From the NCBI GenBank assembly GCA_913053875.1, contig CAJXGN010000013.1:17168-81167 (forward strand): a stretch of 64,000 bases of DNA. The letters run 5' to 3'. A model generated the notes under the pieces. That model saw only the letters and a list, made by a program, of their open reading frames with translations. It searched no databases and was not told where the DNA came from. The position numbers and the translations under genes are program-made. Positions 20,712 to 28,023 of this stretch are shown here, in pieces. Source of the stretch: an uncultured Agromyces sp. (GTDB lineage Bacteria; Actinomycetota; Actinomycetes; Actinomycetales; Microbacteriaceae). Position 1 is the stretch's first letter, and the number at the start of each line of letters is the position of its first letter.

Positions 20712-22094
20712 CTAGCCCAGCGGCACGCCGCGCGCAGCCATGAACGGCTGCGGGTTGATGCGGTACCCGTTCTGGAAGACCTCGAAGTGCAGGTGGCATC
20801 CGGTCGATGCGCCCGTGCTGCCCGCGCTCGCGATGTTCTGCCCGACGCTCACGGTCTGCCCGTAGCCGACGAACACCCCGCCGGAGCGGATGTGCGCATA
20901 GCCGGTCGAGAAGCCGTTGCCGTGGTCGATCTTGATGAAGTTGCCGTAGGTGCCCGACCACCCCGCATACACGACCCTGCCGGAGGCTGCGGCGTAGATG
21001 GGCGCCGAGCAGCCGGTCGCGAGGTCGGTGCCGTAGTGGTAGCTGCCCGAGCAGCCGCCCGGGGTGCAGATGCTCGTGCGCGGCCCGTAGTAGCCGCTGA
21101 TGTACCCGTACGCAGGAACCGCCCAGCCCTGGCTGCTGGTCGTGCCGCCGGGGAGCCCGCCGCCTCCGCCACCGCCGCCACCGGCGGCCGCAGCAGCAGC
21201 CGCAGCAGCAGCGGCCCGTGCGGCCGCGGCGCGCGCCGCGGCCTCGGCGGCCTTGCGGCGACGCTCCTCCTCTTCCTTCCGCTTGCGCTCGCCCTCCTGG
21301 TAGGCGGCGATCGTGGTCGCCTCCTTGTCCTTCAGGTAGGCGAGCTGCTGCTCGAGCTCGATCTTCTTGTCCTCGGACTCGGCGAGTGCGGCCTCCGCTG
21401 CCGCCTGCGCCTCCTGCGCCGCGACGAGCGCCTCCTCGGCCGCGATCCGCAGCGCCTCGCGCTCGTCGCGTGCGACCGCGGCCTGTTCGCCGAGCGCCTG
21501 CGCGGTGTTGGCGGCCTGCTGGGCCTCCTCGTACACGCCGGCGGCGCGCTCGACCATCTTGCTCATGTTGCCGAGCTTGGCCAGCAGCTCGTCGGTCTCC
21601 TCGGCGGTGCCCGCCTCGAACATGAGGTTGATGCCGAGGTCGGTGCCGCCCGCGCGATAGAGCTGCGCGGCGAGCTGGCCGGCGTTCTCCTCGGCCTCCG
21701 CGGCCTCCGCGGCACTCTCGTCGGCCTGCTGCTGGATCTCCTCGGCGCGCCGGTTCGCGTCGTCGAACGCCTGCTGCGCCGCGAGCAGTTCGTCGGTGCG
21801 CCGCTCGGCCTCGGCGCGGGTCTCGGCCACCCGGGTCTCGAGTTGCGCGATGAGGTCGGTGATCTCGGAGACCGCCGCGGCGCCCGCTGCGGTGTTGGCC
21901 TTGGCCTTCTTCACCTCGTCCCACGTGGGGTACTCGGCGGCGGTCGCCGGCGCGGGCGTGGCGATCGACATGGTGGCGACGAGGAGCAGCGCTCCCAGCA
22001 CGCCGACGGCGCGGCGGACGGCGGGCGCGATCGCGCGCGCACGGCTCGATCGCCGCGGTGCGACCCCCGTCGCATCCCCCGCCGTGTGGTGCAT
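20712..22094 (-). CDS. Secreted M23 peptidoglycan endopeptidase with coiled coil
   Basis: The 460-residue protein has a Sec signal peptide (basic n-region, hydrophobic 30-43, AxA-type site near 53), a long Glu/Ala coiled coil (about 65-310), an Ala run and Gly linker (about 290-320), and a LytM/M23 domain. The zinc site is visible as SYHYGTDLATG and GCHLHFEV (His434, His436). The architecture matches EnvC/RipA-like hydrolases activated by FtsEX during cell division. An array of five 9-mers (22125-22169) overlaps its promoter, fitting MtrA control. The ATG at 22094 is supported by GGGGAG. Confidence 0.9.
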   Translation of the reverse strand: MHHTAGDATGVAPRRSSRARAIAPAVRRAVGVLGALLLVATMSIATPAPATAAEYPTWDEVKKAKANTAAGAAAVSEITDLIAQLETRVAETRAEAERRTDELLAAQQAFDDANRRAEEIQQQADESAAEAAEAEENAGQLAAQLYRAGGTDLGINLMFEAGTAEETDELLAKLGNMSKMVERAAGVYEEAQQAANTAQALGEQAAVARDEREALRIAAEEALVAAQEAQAAAEAALAESEDKKIELEQQLAYLKDKEATTIAAYQEGERKRKEEEERRRKAAEAAARAAAARAAAAAAAAAAAGGGGGGGGGLPGGTTSSQGWAVPAYGYISGYYGPRTSICTPGGCSGSYHYGTDLATGCSAPIYAAASGRVVYAGWSGTYGNFIKIDHGNGFSTGYAHIRSGGVFVGYGQTVSVGQNIASAGSTGASTGCHLHFEVFQNGYRINPQPFMAARGVPLG

Positions 22095-22124
22095 GGCTCC
22101 CCGCTCCCGCCGTCTGGCCGGTTG

Positions 22125-22169
22125 GTCACGTTCGTCACATCTGTCACATACGCAACATCAGCCACAGTA
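22125..22169 (-). promoter_or_regulatory. Five tandem 9-mers over the M23 promoter (MtrA-box-like)
   Basis: Five consecutive 9-nt units follow the pattern GTCACATnn on the plus strand (22125, 22134, 22143, 22152, 22161), the last two being degenerate. A -35 TTGTTA (22168-22173) and -10 TATGTG (22145-22150) spaced by 17 nt lie over the array on the minus strand. MtrA of actinobacteria binds direct 9-mers starting GTCACA, so this is a strong candidate site. Confidence 0.75.
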
Positions 22170-22315
22170 ACAACGGACCGTGCGATCCTCGGTATTGACG
22201 GCCGACGTGGTGCTCGGCTCCCGGACGAGGGACGTGCCGAGCGTGACGCTACCGGCGAGCCCGCCGGCAGCCCGGAGCGTCGTCGGCACGTCGCAGGATC
22301 GGTTCCGGCCCCGTT

Positions 22316-22344
22316 TTGGAATCTGGCGGATGTGCACGTATGCT
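22316..22344 (+). promoter_or_regulatory. Promoter of the tRNA-Glu gene
   Basis: TTGGAA (22316-22321) and TATGCT (22339-22344) are separated by exactly 17 nt, a near-consensus housekeeping promoter 33 nt before the tRNA. Confidence 0.75.
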
Positions 22345-22377
22345 TGGCTGTCGGCGGTCGTGCCCAGCACGACACCC

Positions 22378-22450
22378 GGCCCCATCGTTTAGCGGCCTAG
22401 GACACCGCCCTTTCACGGCGGCAGCACGGGTTCGAATCCCGTTGGGGTCA
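22378..22450 (+). tRNA. tRNA-Glu (anticodon TTC)
   Basis: The 73-nt gene folds into a cloverleaf: acceptor GGCCCCA with TGGGGTC, anticodon loop CTTTCAC between CCGCC and GGCGG, and a TTCGAAT T-loop. CCA is not encoded. Confidence 0.97.
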
Positions 22451-22470
22451 CGCTGAACGAAGGATACAAT
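22442..22470 (+). promoter_or_regulatory. Possible internal promoter for tRNA-Asp
   Basis: TTGGGG (22442-22447, inside the 3' end of tRNA-Glu) and TACAAT (22465-22470) are spaced by 17 nt, and the start point would fall just before tRNA-Asp. It may be fortuitous. Confidence 0.4.
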
Positions 22471-22481
22471 TTCATACGCAA

Positions 22482-22555
22482 GGCCCTGTGGCGCAGTTGG
22501 TTAGCGTGCCGCCCTGTCACGGCGGAGGTCGCGGGTTCAAGTCCCGTCAGGGTCG
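22482..22555 (+). tRNA. tRNA-Asp (anticodon GTC)
   Basis: The 74-nt cloverleaf has acceptor GGCCCTG with CAGGGTC, anticodon loop CTGTCAC between CCGCC and GGCGG, and a TTCAAGT T-loop. CCA is not encoded. Confidence 0.97.
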
Positions 22556-22563
22556 CTTCGGTC

Positions 22564-22586
22564 ATGGGCTCTCCTCGAGAGCCCAT
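22564..22586 (+). terminator. Hairpin after tRNA-Asp
   Basis: A perfect 9-bp stem ATGGGCTCT/AGAGCCCAT with a 5-nt loop begins 9 nt after tRNA-Asp. A second stem GGGGCAT/ATGCCCC follows at 22595-22614. Confidence 0.65.
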
Positions 22587-22640
22587 TGCCGTATGGGGCA
22601 TCATCGGATGCCCCGTCTGTTCGCATCTTCGGATGCACCA

Positions 22641-22716
22641 GGCTCTGTAGCTCAGTTGGTAGAGCGCACGACTGAAAATCGTGAGGTCACGGGATCGACG
22701 CCCGTCGGAGCCACCA
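22641..22716 (+). tRNA. tRNA-Phe (anticodon GAA), CCA encoded
   Basis: Acceptor GGCTCTG pairs with CGGAGCC, the anticodon loop is CTGAAAA, and the T-loop is ATCGACG. Discriminator A (22713) is followed by an encoded CCA, unlike the two preceding tRNA genes. Confidence 0.96.
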
Positions 22717-22719
22717 GAG

Positions 22720-22745
22720 AGAAGCCCGGGTTCGCCCGGGCTTCT
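22720..22745 (+). terminator. Terminator of the tRNA cluster
   Basis: An 11-bp stem with a stable TTCG tetraloop (AGAAGCCCGGG/CCCGGGCTTCT) lies 3 nt after tRNA-Phe. It may also serve sdaA from the other side. Confidence 0.85.
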
Positions 22746-22794
22746 TCGCGTTTCCGGCCGCGTGCGCCCGGAGCATCCGCTCGCCGCGAGCCCC

Positions 22795-24165
22795 TCAGCA
22801 CTCGATGACGTTGACGGCGAGGCCGCCGAGCGAGGTCTCCTTGTACTTGCGCTTCATGTCGGCGCCGGTCTCGCGCATGGTCGCGATGGCCTGGTCGAGC
22901 GAGACGTGATGCGAACCGTCGCCGTGCATCGCGATGCGGGCGGCGTTGATGGCCTTGCTGCTCGCGATGGCGTTGCGCTCGATGCACGGGATCTGCACGA
23001 GCCCGCCCACGGGGTCGCAGGTGAGGCCGAGGTGGTGCTCGATGCCGATCTCCGCCGCGTTCTCCACCTGCTCGGGTGAGCCGCCGATGAGCGCGCAGAG
23101 CCCGGCGGCGGCCATCGAGCAGGCCGACCCGACCTCGCCCTGGCAGCCGACCTCGGCGCCCGAGATGGAGGCGTTGCGCTTGCACAGGATGCCGATCGCG
23201 GCGGCCGTCAGGAGGAACCGCACGACCGCGTCGTCGTCGAGCTCGCGGACGAACCGGTCGGCGTAGTGCAGCACCGCCGGCACGATGCCCGCCGCGCCGT
23301 TCGTGGGTGCGGTCACGACCCGGCCACCGGCGGCGTTCTCCTCGTTCACCGCGAGCGCGTAGAGGTTGACCCAGTCCATGGCGCGCATGGCGTCGCCGTC
23401 GTCGGCCGTGGCGTCGAGCTTCCGGAACAGGCCCGGGGCGCGGCGACGCACCCGCAGCGATCCCGGCAGGAGCTCGTCGTCGCTCGTGCAGCCGTTCTCG
23501 ACGCACTCGCGCATGACCCGCCAGATGCGCAGGAGCTCGGCACGCGTCTCCGTCTCGGGCCGCCACGCGGCCTCGTTCGCGAGCATGACGCCGGCGATGT
23601 CGATCCGTTCGCGGCGGCAGTGCTCGAGCAGCTCGGCCGCACTCGCGAACGGGAACGGCAGGACCAGCGCCTGCTCGAAGACGGCCGGATGCCCGTTCAG
23701 GTCGTCCGCCACGAACCCGCCGCCGACCGAGTAGTAGGTCGCCGTGCGGATGCTGCCGCCGCCGGCGTCGAACGCCGCGAACGTCATGCCGTTCGGGTGG
23801 CCGGGCAGGCGCTTCCGCAGGTGCAGCACGACGTCGTCGGCCGGGTGGAACGGGATCTCCCGGGTGCCGCCCAGGCGCAGCACGCCCTCCTCGGCGACGC
23901 GGGCGACCCGCTCGCCGACGCCCGAGGTGTCGACCGTCTCCGGGTGCTCGCCGAGCAGGCCGAGGACGACCGCGGCATCCGACCCGTGCCCCCTGCCCGT
24001 CGCGCCGAGCGACCCGTACAGCTCGACCCGCACCCGGCCCACGTCGGCGAGGCGCCCGTCGGCAGCGAGCGCGTCGACGAACCGGCGCGCTGCACGCATC
24101 GGCCCGACCGTGTGCGACGACGACGGTCCGATGCCGATCGAGAACATGTCGAGGGCGCTCAGCAC
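22795..24165 (-). CDS. sdaA: L-serine ammonia-lyase (iron-sulfur type)
   Basis: The 456-residue single-chain enzyme deaminates L-serine to pyruvate and ammonia. The N-terminal beta domain starts [19 protein letters not shown]; the C-terminal alpha domain carries the cysteines of the [4Fe-4S] cluster ([25 protein letters not shown] and [14 protein letters not shown]). The length is normal for SdaA. I place the start at GTG 24165 because it overlaps the stop of a small leader ORF; GTG at 24174 is possible. A tandem glycine riboswitch lies upstream, so serine breakdown here appears to respond to glycine, its one-carbon partner. Confidence 0.93.
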   Translation of the reverse strand: MLSALDMFSIGIGPSSSHTVGPMRAARRFVDALAADGRLADVGRVRVELYGSLGATGRGHGSDAAVVLGLLGEHPETVDTSGVGERVARVAEEGVLRLGGTREIPFHPADDVVLHLRKRLPGHPNGMTFAAFDAGGGSIRTATYYSVGGGFVADDLNGHPAVFEQALVLPFPFASAAELLEHCRRERIDIAGVMLANEAAWRPETETRAELLRIWRVMRECVENGCTSDDELLPGSLRVRRRAPGLFRKLDATADDGDAMRAMDWVNLYALAVNEENAAGGRVVTAPTNGAAGIVPAVLHYADRFVRELDDDAVVRFLLTAAAIGILCKRNASISGAEVGCQGEVGSACSMAAAGLCALIGGSPEQVENAAEIGIEHHLGLTCDPVGGLVQIPCIERNAIASSKAINAARIAMHGDGSHHVSLDQAIATMRETGADMKRKYKETSLGGLAVNVIEC

Positions 24166-24239
24166 GGTGCGCACCCGGCGATGAAGGGTGCGGATGCCCG
24201 TGGCATCCGCTCGGGTGCGGTGCACGTGGTGCAGGTCAT
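24159..24239 (-). CDS. Putative 26-codon Cys-rich leader peptide before sdaA
   Basis: An ATG at 24239 has a GGGAG site at 5-nt spacing and opens a frame that starts [10 protein letters not shown] and ends GCAPC with a TGA at 24159-24161. The TGA overlaps the sdaA GTG region, the classic layout of translational coupling. It contains four cysteines. Expression is unproven. Confidence 0.4.
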   Translation of the reverse strand: MTCTTCTAPERMPRASAPFIAGCAPC

Positions 24240-24257
24240 CGGAACTCCCAGGTCGTG

Positions 24258-24273
24258 GTCGGCGCGTGCCGAC
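24258..24273 (-). promoter_or_regulatory. Expression-platform hairpin of the glycine riboswitch
   Basis: A perfect 6-bp GTCGGC/GCCGAC stem with a 4-nt loop lies between the second aptamer and the GGGAG site. No U-run follows, so translational control is more likely than termination. Confidence 0.45.
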
Positions 24274-24280
24274 GTCGGGT

Positions 24281-24472
24281 GGTTCCTCCCCGCTCTGTCG
24301 ATGACCTGAGAGATTCGCGCGGCTCGCGCCGCCTTGCCCCGTCGGTGAGCCGGCCGTGGCCGACTGCTTTCCAGAGTTCCCTGTCGTGGCGGTGCGGGTG
24401 CCTGAGAGATTCCCGGGGAGGGACTTGCTCCTACGGCGCCGCCCGGCTTCCCGGGCGAGCTCTCCCGCCACG
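24281..24472 (-). ncRNA. Tandem glycine riboswitch
   Basis: On the minus strand two glycine aptamers follow each other. Aptamer 1 (about 24366-24472) shows GGGAGAGC, GCCGTAGGAGCAAG, AATCTCTCAGGCA and GACAGGG...CTCTGGAAAG. Aptamer 2 (about 24281-24360) shows ACCGACGGGGCAAG, AATCTCTCAGGTC and GACAGAG with GGGGAGGA. These are the conserved core blocks of the class. It precedes sdaA in the same orientation. Most glycine switches turn genes on and control the glycine cleavage system; here the target is serine deaminase. Confidence 0.93.
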
Positions 24473-24543
24473 ATGCGGGTGTTCAGTTGCTGGTCGTCAC
24501 GCTAACACGGCGGCGCTACGGCGATGTCACGTCGGCCGGCCGC

Positions 24544-25368
24544 TCAGAGCACGACGTCGTCGAACGACTCGAGGCGGATGCGACGGGGCCGGAGCGCCGG
24601 CGCACCGAGCACGTCGGCCCCGACCAGGTCGCCGAGGTCGACCCCCGCGACGGCGGCCACGTCGGCGACCGGCACCTGGAACGTGCGGAACGGGCCGAGC
24701 GGCGGCACCGCGTCGCCGACCAGGCCCATCCGCCGCGCGAGTTCGTCGGCGCTCAGCTGGGGCGTCTGGTCGAGCAGGAACGCGGCCGAGACGAGCGCGC
24801 CGCCCGACACCCAAGCGACGACCTTCCAGAACGACAGCGGCACGCGGATGCCCCGGTACTCCGGATCGGTCGGGCGCAGCACCGGCGCGGTGAACACGCT
24901 GATGCGGGCATCCGTCGCCTCGGCGAAGGCGAGCACGTGGTCCTCGAGGCCGAGCCAGAGCTCGCGCGACTGGTTGAAGCCGCTCGCCTGCGGGGCGGCG
25001 TTCGGGTACGTGAACGTGTCGGCGTTCGCCTGCGCGGCCACGTCGGGCGCGCCCCAGACCGGGTCGCGCCGGCGCACGAGGTGCCCGCGGTCGAGGTCGT
25101 TGCGCAGGTACACCTCGGGGCCGGCCTGCGCCGAGGCGGGCACGCGGTCGTCGAGCCGCCAGTCGTCGTCGCGCGGCAGGTCCAGCAGCGACGAGCCGTC
25201 GACGTTCGCGCCCGTGACAGCGGCGAACCGGCGCACGGTGTCGAGCAGCACGCTGAAGTGCGTCGAGTCGAGCACGACGTGCCGCCCCGGCGGGGCATCC
25301 GTCACCTGCGGCAACGGCACGGCGACACCGAGGAAGTCCTCGTCGTAGCCCGCGCCGATCTCCCCCAT
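24544..25368 (-). CDS. DNA/RNA non-specific endonuclease (NucA/Serratia type)
   Basis: The 274-residue protein carries the beta-beta-alpha metal nuclease motif DRGHLVRR (residues 93-100; catalytic His96), followed by TFTYPNAAPQASGFNQ (Asn123, Asn132) and the metal-site helix LWLGLEDHVL. The length fits the family. No signal peptide is present from the ATG at 25368, which is unusual since most relatives are secreted. It starts 11 nt after the alarmone synthetase gene, so they are likely co-transcribed. An upstream frame extension is rejected because it runs over that gene. Confidence 0.88.
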   Translation of the reverse strand: MGEIGAGYDEDFLGVAVPLPQVTDAPPGRHVVLDSTHFSVLLDTVRRFAAVTGANVDGSSLLDLPRDDDWRLDDRVPASAQAGPEVYLRNDLDRGHLVRRRDPVWGAPDVAAQANADTFTYPNAAPQASGFNQSRELWLGLEDHVLAFAEATDARISVFTAPVLRPTDPEYRGIRVPLSFWKVVAWVSGGALVSAAFLLDQTPQLSADELARRMGLVGDAVPPLGPFRTFQVPVADVAAVAGVDLGDLVGADVLGAPALRPRRIRLESFDDVVL

Positions 25369-25379
25369 CGTGCGGGCCC

Positions 25380-26207
25380 TCAGACCCGTCGGGTGCGGAG
25401 CCGGTAGTCGTGCAGCGCGCGCACCGCGTGGTCGCCCGGCTGCACGTCGGCGAGCGCCTGGCCCGCGGCATCCGGCACCGGCTCCTCGGGCACGACCTGG
25501 GCGACCGCGCCCGTCGCACCGGAACCGTGCACCTCGTGGTGCAGCCGCTCCATGTCGGCGTCGAGCTGCGCGGCCGTCACGGCGGCCTGCTTGAGGCCGT
25601 CGAGCAGCTCGGCGGGCACCTGCGCGTCGTACTTGTAGTAGATCTTGTGCTCGAGGCTGGCCCAGAAGTCCATGGCGATCGTGCGGAACTGCACCTCGAC
25701 GAGCACCGGCACGATGCCGTCGGAGAGGAAGATGGGCACCTCGATGATGGCGTGAAGGCTCTGGTAGCCGTTGTCCTTGGGCTCGGCGATGTAGTCCTTC
25801 ACGCGCACGACCCGCACGTCGGACTGGCTGGTGAGCACGTCGAAGACGCGGTAGACGTCGGAGACGAAGCTGCAGGTCACGCGCACGCCGGCGATGTCGG
25901 TGATCTGCTCGCGGATGGCCTCGAAGCTCGGCTCGACGCCCTTGCGCTGGATCTTCTCGACGATCGAGTCGGCCGACTTCAGCCGGCTCGAGATGTGCTC
26001 GATCGGGTTGCCGCGGTCGGAGGCGGCGAAGTCCTCGCGCAGGATCGACAGCTTCGTGACGATCTCGTCGATGCCGAACTTGTAGCGCTGGAGGAAGCGC
26101 ACGAACTCGTCCTGCAGCGCGCGCAGGGCCTGGAGCCCCTGGTCGTCGACGCCGTCGAACGCGGCTGCGGCACTGTCGAGGTCGGGTCCCGGGGTCGTTG
26201 GGGTCAC
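25380..26207 (-). CDS. Small alarmone synthetase (RelQ/RelP-type GTP pyrophosphokinase)
   Basis: The 275-residue protein has only the synthetase domain of RelA/SpoT proteins: KFGIDEIVTKLSILREDF, ITDIAGVRVTCSF, KDNGYQSLHAII (residues 144-155) and VEVQFRTIAMDFWASLEHKI. Hydrolase, TGS and ACT domains are absent. It would make (p)ppGpp or pGpp from ATP and GDP/GTP/GMP. Start is GTG at 26207 with a TAGGTT box ending 6 nt upstream, suggesting a leaderless message. The Pro/Ala-rich C-terminal 50 residues look disordered. Confidence 0.9.
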   Translation of the reverse strand: MTPTTPGPDLDSAAAAFDGVDDQGLQALRALQDEFVRFLQRYKFGIDEIVTKLSILREDFAASDRGNPIEHISSRLKSADSIVEKIQRKGVEPSFEAIREQITDIAGVRVTCSFVSDVYRVFDVLTSQSDVRVVRVKDYIAEPKDNGYQSLHAIIEVPIFLSDGIVPVLVEVQFRTIAMDFWASLEHKIYYKYDAQVPAELLDGLKQAAVTAAQLDADMERLHHEVHGSGATGAVAQVVPEEPVPDAAGQALADVQPGDHAVRALHDYRLRTRRV

Positions 26208-26213
26208 GCGACG

Positions 26214-26219
26214 AACCTA
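26214..26219 (-). promoter_or_regulatory. -10 box of a leaderless start (alarmone synthetase)
   Basis: TAGGTT ends exactly 6 nt before the GTG, so the transcript would begin at or next to the start codon. Confidence 0.6.
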
Positions 26220-26357
26220 CGTGGGCTGTCTCTGGATCCGCTGTGCACACGCGATGAACCGTCGTGATAGGGCGACGGATGCCCCTGGGCCGACCGCGCC
26301 CGGGTCGCCTCGTTCGCGTGCGCGGGCGCCCGTCGCGCGCGTGCGAGACTGAGCGCC

Positions 26358-27329
26358 ATGCGTGCAGTCCTCGCCGTGCTCGCGGCGGCCGTGTGCTTCG
26401 GCACCACCGGCACGGCACAGGCCCTCGGGCCGGAGGCCGATCCGCTCTCGCTGGGCGCGGCCCGCATCCTCATCGGCGGCGGCGCACTCGCACTGATCGC
26501 CCTCGTGCTGGCCCGGCGCCGGCCGCGCGACCACGACGCGCTCGTGCCCGAGATGCCCGTACTCGACGGCGCGCCCACCGGTTCCGCGCCGACGACCGAC
26601 GCGCGCCGCGCGCGCCTCGTCTCGGCGGCCATCGTCGTGGCGGGCGCCATCGGCGTGCTCGCCTACCAGCCCGCGTTCTTCGCCGGCACCGAGCGCAACG
26701 GCGTCGCGGTCGGCACGGTCGTCGCCCTCGGTTCGGCGCCCGTGCTGACGGGCCTGCTCGAGTGGGCGATCCGCGGGCACCGGCCGTCGGGCCGCTGGGC
26801 GCTCTCGACCGTCGTCGCGACGGCGGGCATCGCGACCCTCGGCCTCGCGAGCGGCGACGCCGAGCACGCGATCGACCCGCTCGGCCTCGCCGCGTCGCTC
26901 GGCGCCGGCCTCTCCTACGCGGTCTACGCGCTCGCGAGCAAGGGCCTGCTCGAGCGCGGCTGGTCGGGATCGGGCGCGATGGGTGCGCTCTTCGGCCTGG
27001 CCGCGGTCGTGAGCCTGCCGCTGCTGCTCGCGACGGATGCCTCGTGGCTCGCCACGCCGGACGGGCTCGTGATGGGACTCTGGCTGGGCCTGGTCACCAC
27101 GACCCTCGCGTACCTGCTATTCGCGGCCGGCCTCCGGCACCTCACGGCCGCGACCGTGTCGACGCTGACGCTCGCCGAGCCGCTGACCGCGACCCTCCTC
27201 GGGCTGTTCCTGCTCGGCGAGCAGCTGCCGCTGGGCGCGGCCATCGGGCTCGCGGTGCTGGCCGCGGGGCTCGCGATCCTCGCCCTGCCGGTCAGGCGCC
27301 GAGGAGTGCGGCCTCCAGCGCAGCGGTGA
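26358..27329 (+). CDS. EamA-family (DMT) transporter
   Basis: The 323-residue membrane protein has ten predicted spans in two EamA repeats, the first starting MRAVLAVLAAAVCFGTTGTAQAL and the second DPLGLAASLGAGLSYAVYALASKGLL. The end LAEPLTATLLGLFLLGEQLPLGAAIGLAVLAAGL is the usual repeat close. A cytoplasmic Arg/Asp/Pro loop of about 35 residues follows span 2. It likely exports metabolites; the substrate is unknown. The 3' end overlaps the converging hydrolase gene by 38 bp. Confidence 0.87.
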   Translation: MRAVLAVLAAAVCFGTTGTAQALGPEADPLSLGAARILIGGGALALIALVLARRRPRDHDALVPEMPVLDGAPTGSAPTTDARRARLVSAAIVVAGAIGVLAYQPAFFAGTERNGVAVGTVVALGSAPVLTGLLEWAIRGHRPSGRWALSTVVATAGIATLGLASGDAEHAIDPLGLAASLGAGLSYAVYALASKGLLERGWSGSGAMGALFGLAAVVSLPLLLATDASWLATPDGLVMGLWLGLVTTTLAYLLFAAGLRHLTAATVSTLTLAEPLTATLLGLFLLGEQLPLGAAIGLAVLAAGLAILALPVRRRGVRPPAQR

Positions 27330-28023
27330 TGTCCGCGAGCGACTCCTCCCGCGGCATGGTCGACTCGCCGTCGCCCGGCTGCACCCCGTAGTCGCCGAAG
27401 TCGGCGTGGTTCGCGCCCTCGAGCTCGACGAACACCGCGTCGGCGGGCAGCAGGTGCGCGTTCGACGTGACGTCGTCGGGCGTCGTGAGCCCGTCGTTCG
27501 AGCCGCTGATGCTGAGCACGTCGAGGCCCGAGTCGGCCAGGTCGTTCGCGCAGTAGCTGCCGAAGAGCACGAGCCCCGACGCATCCGATTCGGGGTCGCC
27601 TGCGAGCATGCAGGCGCGCACGCCGCCGAGCGAGTGCCCGCCGACCCACCACTCGTCGACGTCGGGCGCCGCCGCCGTGAACGCGTCGAGGCTGCGGACG
27701 TCGAAGAAGGCGAGGTTCAGGGTCGGCTTCGTGATGACCACCGTGGCGCCGGCGTCGACGACACCGGAGAGCACGCGCAGGTAGGCGTACGGGTCGACCC
27801 TCGCGCCGGGGACGAACACCAGTCCGGTGCCCGATCCGCCGTCGACCGGCCGCATGACGACCGACTCGGGCGTCGAGGTGATCTCGATCGCGGGGTCGCG
27901 CCACGCCTCGAGCGCCGCCTCGCGCTCGCCCTGGAAGACGGTCTGGGTCCACATCACGAAGCCCAGCACGAGCAGCAGGAGCACCGCGACCGCCGCGGCG
28001 ATCCAGCCGAGCGCGCGCCTCAT
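27292..28023 (-). CDS. Membrane-anchored alpha/beta hydrolase
   Basis: The 243-residue protein begins with a membrane anchor (residues 5-25, no obvious cleavage site) and then an alpha/beta-hydrolase domain with LVFVPGARVDPYAYLRVL, nucleophile elbow GGHSLGGVRA and a late catalytic-His region LEGANHADFGDYG. This pattern matches alpha/beta hydrolase family proteins of the extracytoplasmic type in actinobacteria. The ATG overlaps the pip stop by 4 nt, so the two are coupled. The substrate is unknown. Confidence 0.83.
   Translation of the reverse strand: MRRALGWIAAAVAVLLLLVLGFVMWTQTVFQGEREAALEAWRDPAIEITSTPESVVMRPVDGGSGTGLVFVPGARVDPYAYLRVLSGVVDAGATVVITKPTLNLAFFDVRSLDAFTAAAPDVDEWWVGGHSLGGVRACMLAGDPESDASGLVLFGSYCANDLADSGLDVLSISGSNDGLTTPDDVTSNAHLLPADAVFVELEGANHADFGDYGVQPGDGESTMPREESLADITAALEAALLGA

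Noticed and set aside
21180..21250. GCC/GCG triplet run as a possible microsatellite element
   Set aside because: It encodes the Ala-rich linker of the M23 hydrolase, a common feature of such proteins, and is not repeated elsewhere.
22595..22614. GGGGCAT/ATGCCCC hairpin as a separate small RNA
   Set aside because: It directly follows the tRNA-Asp hairpin and precedes tRNA-Phe; processing or termination explains it without a new RNA.
25369..26418. Upstream extension of the nuclease frame
   Set aside because: It overlaps the well-supported alarmone synthetase gene, and the translated sequence is Arg-rich without similarity to the nuclease family.
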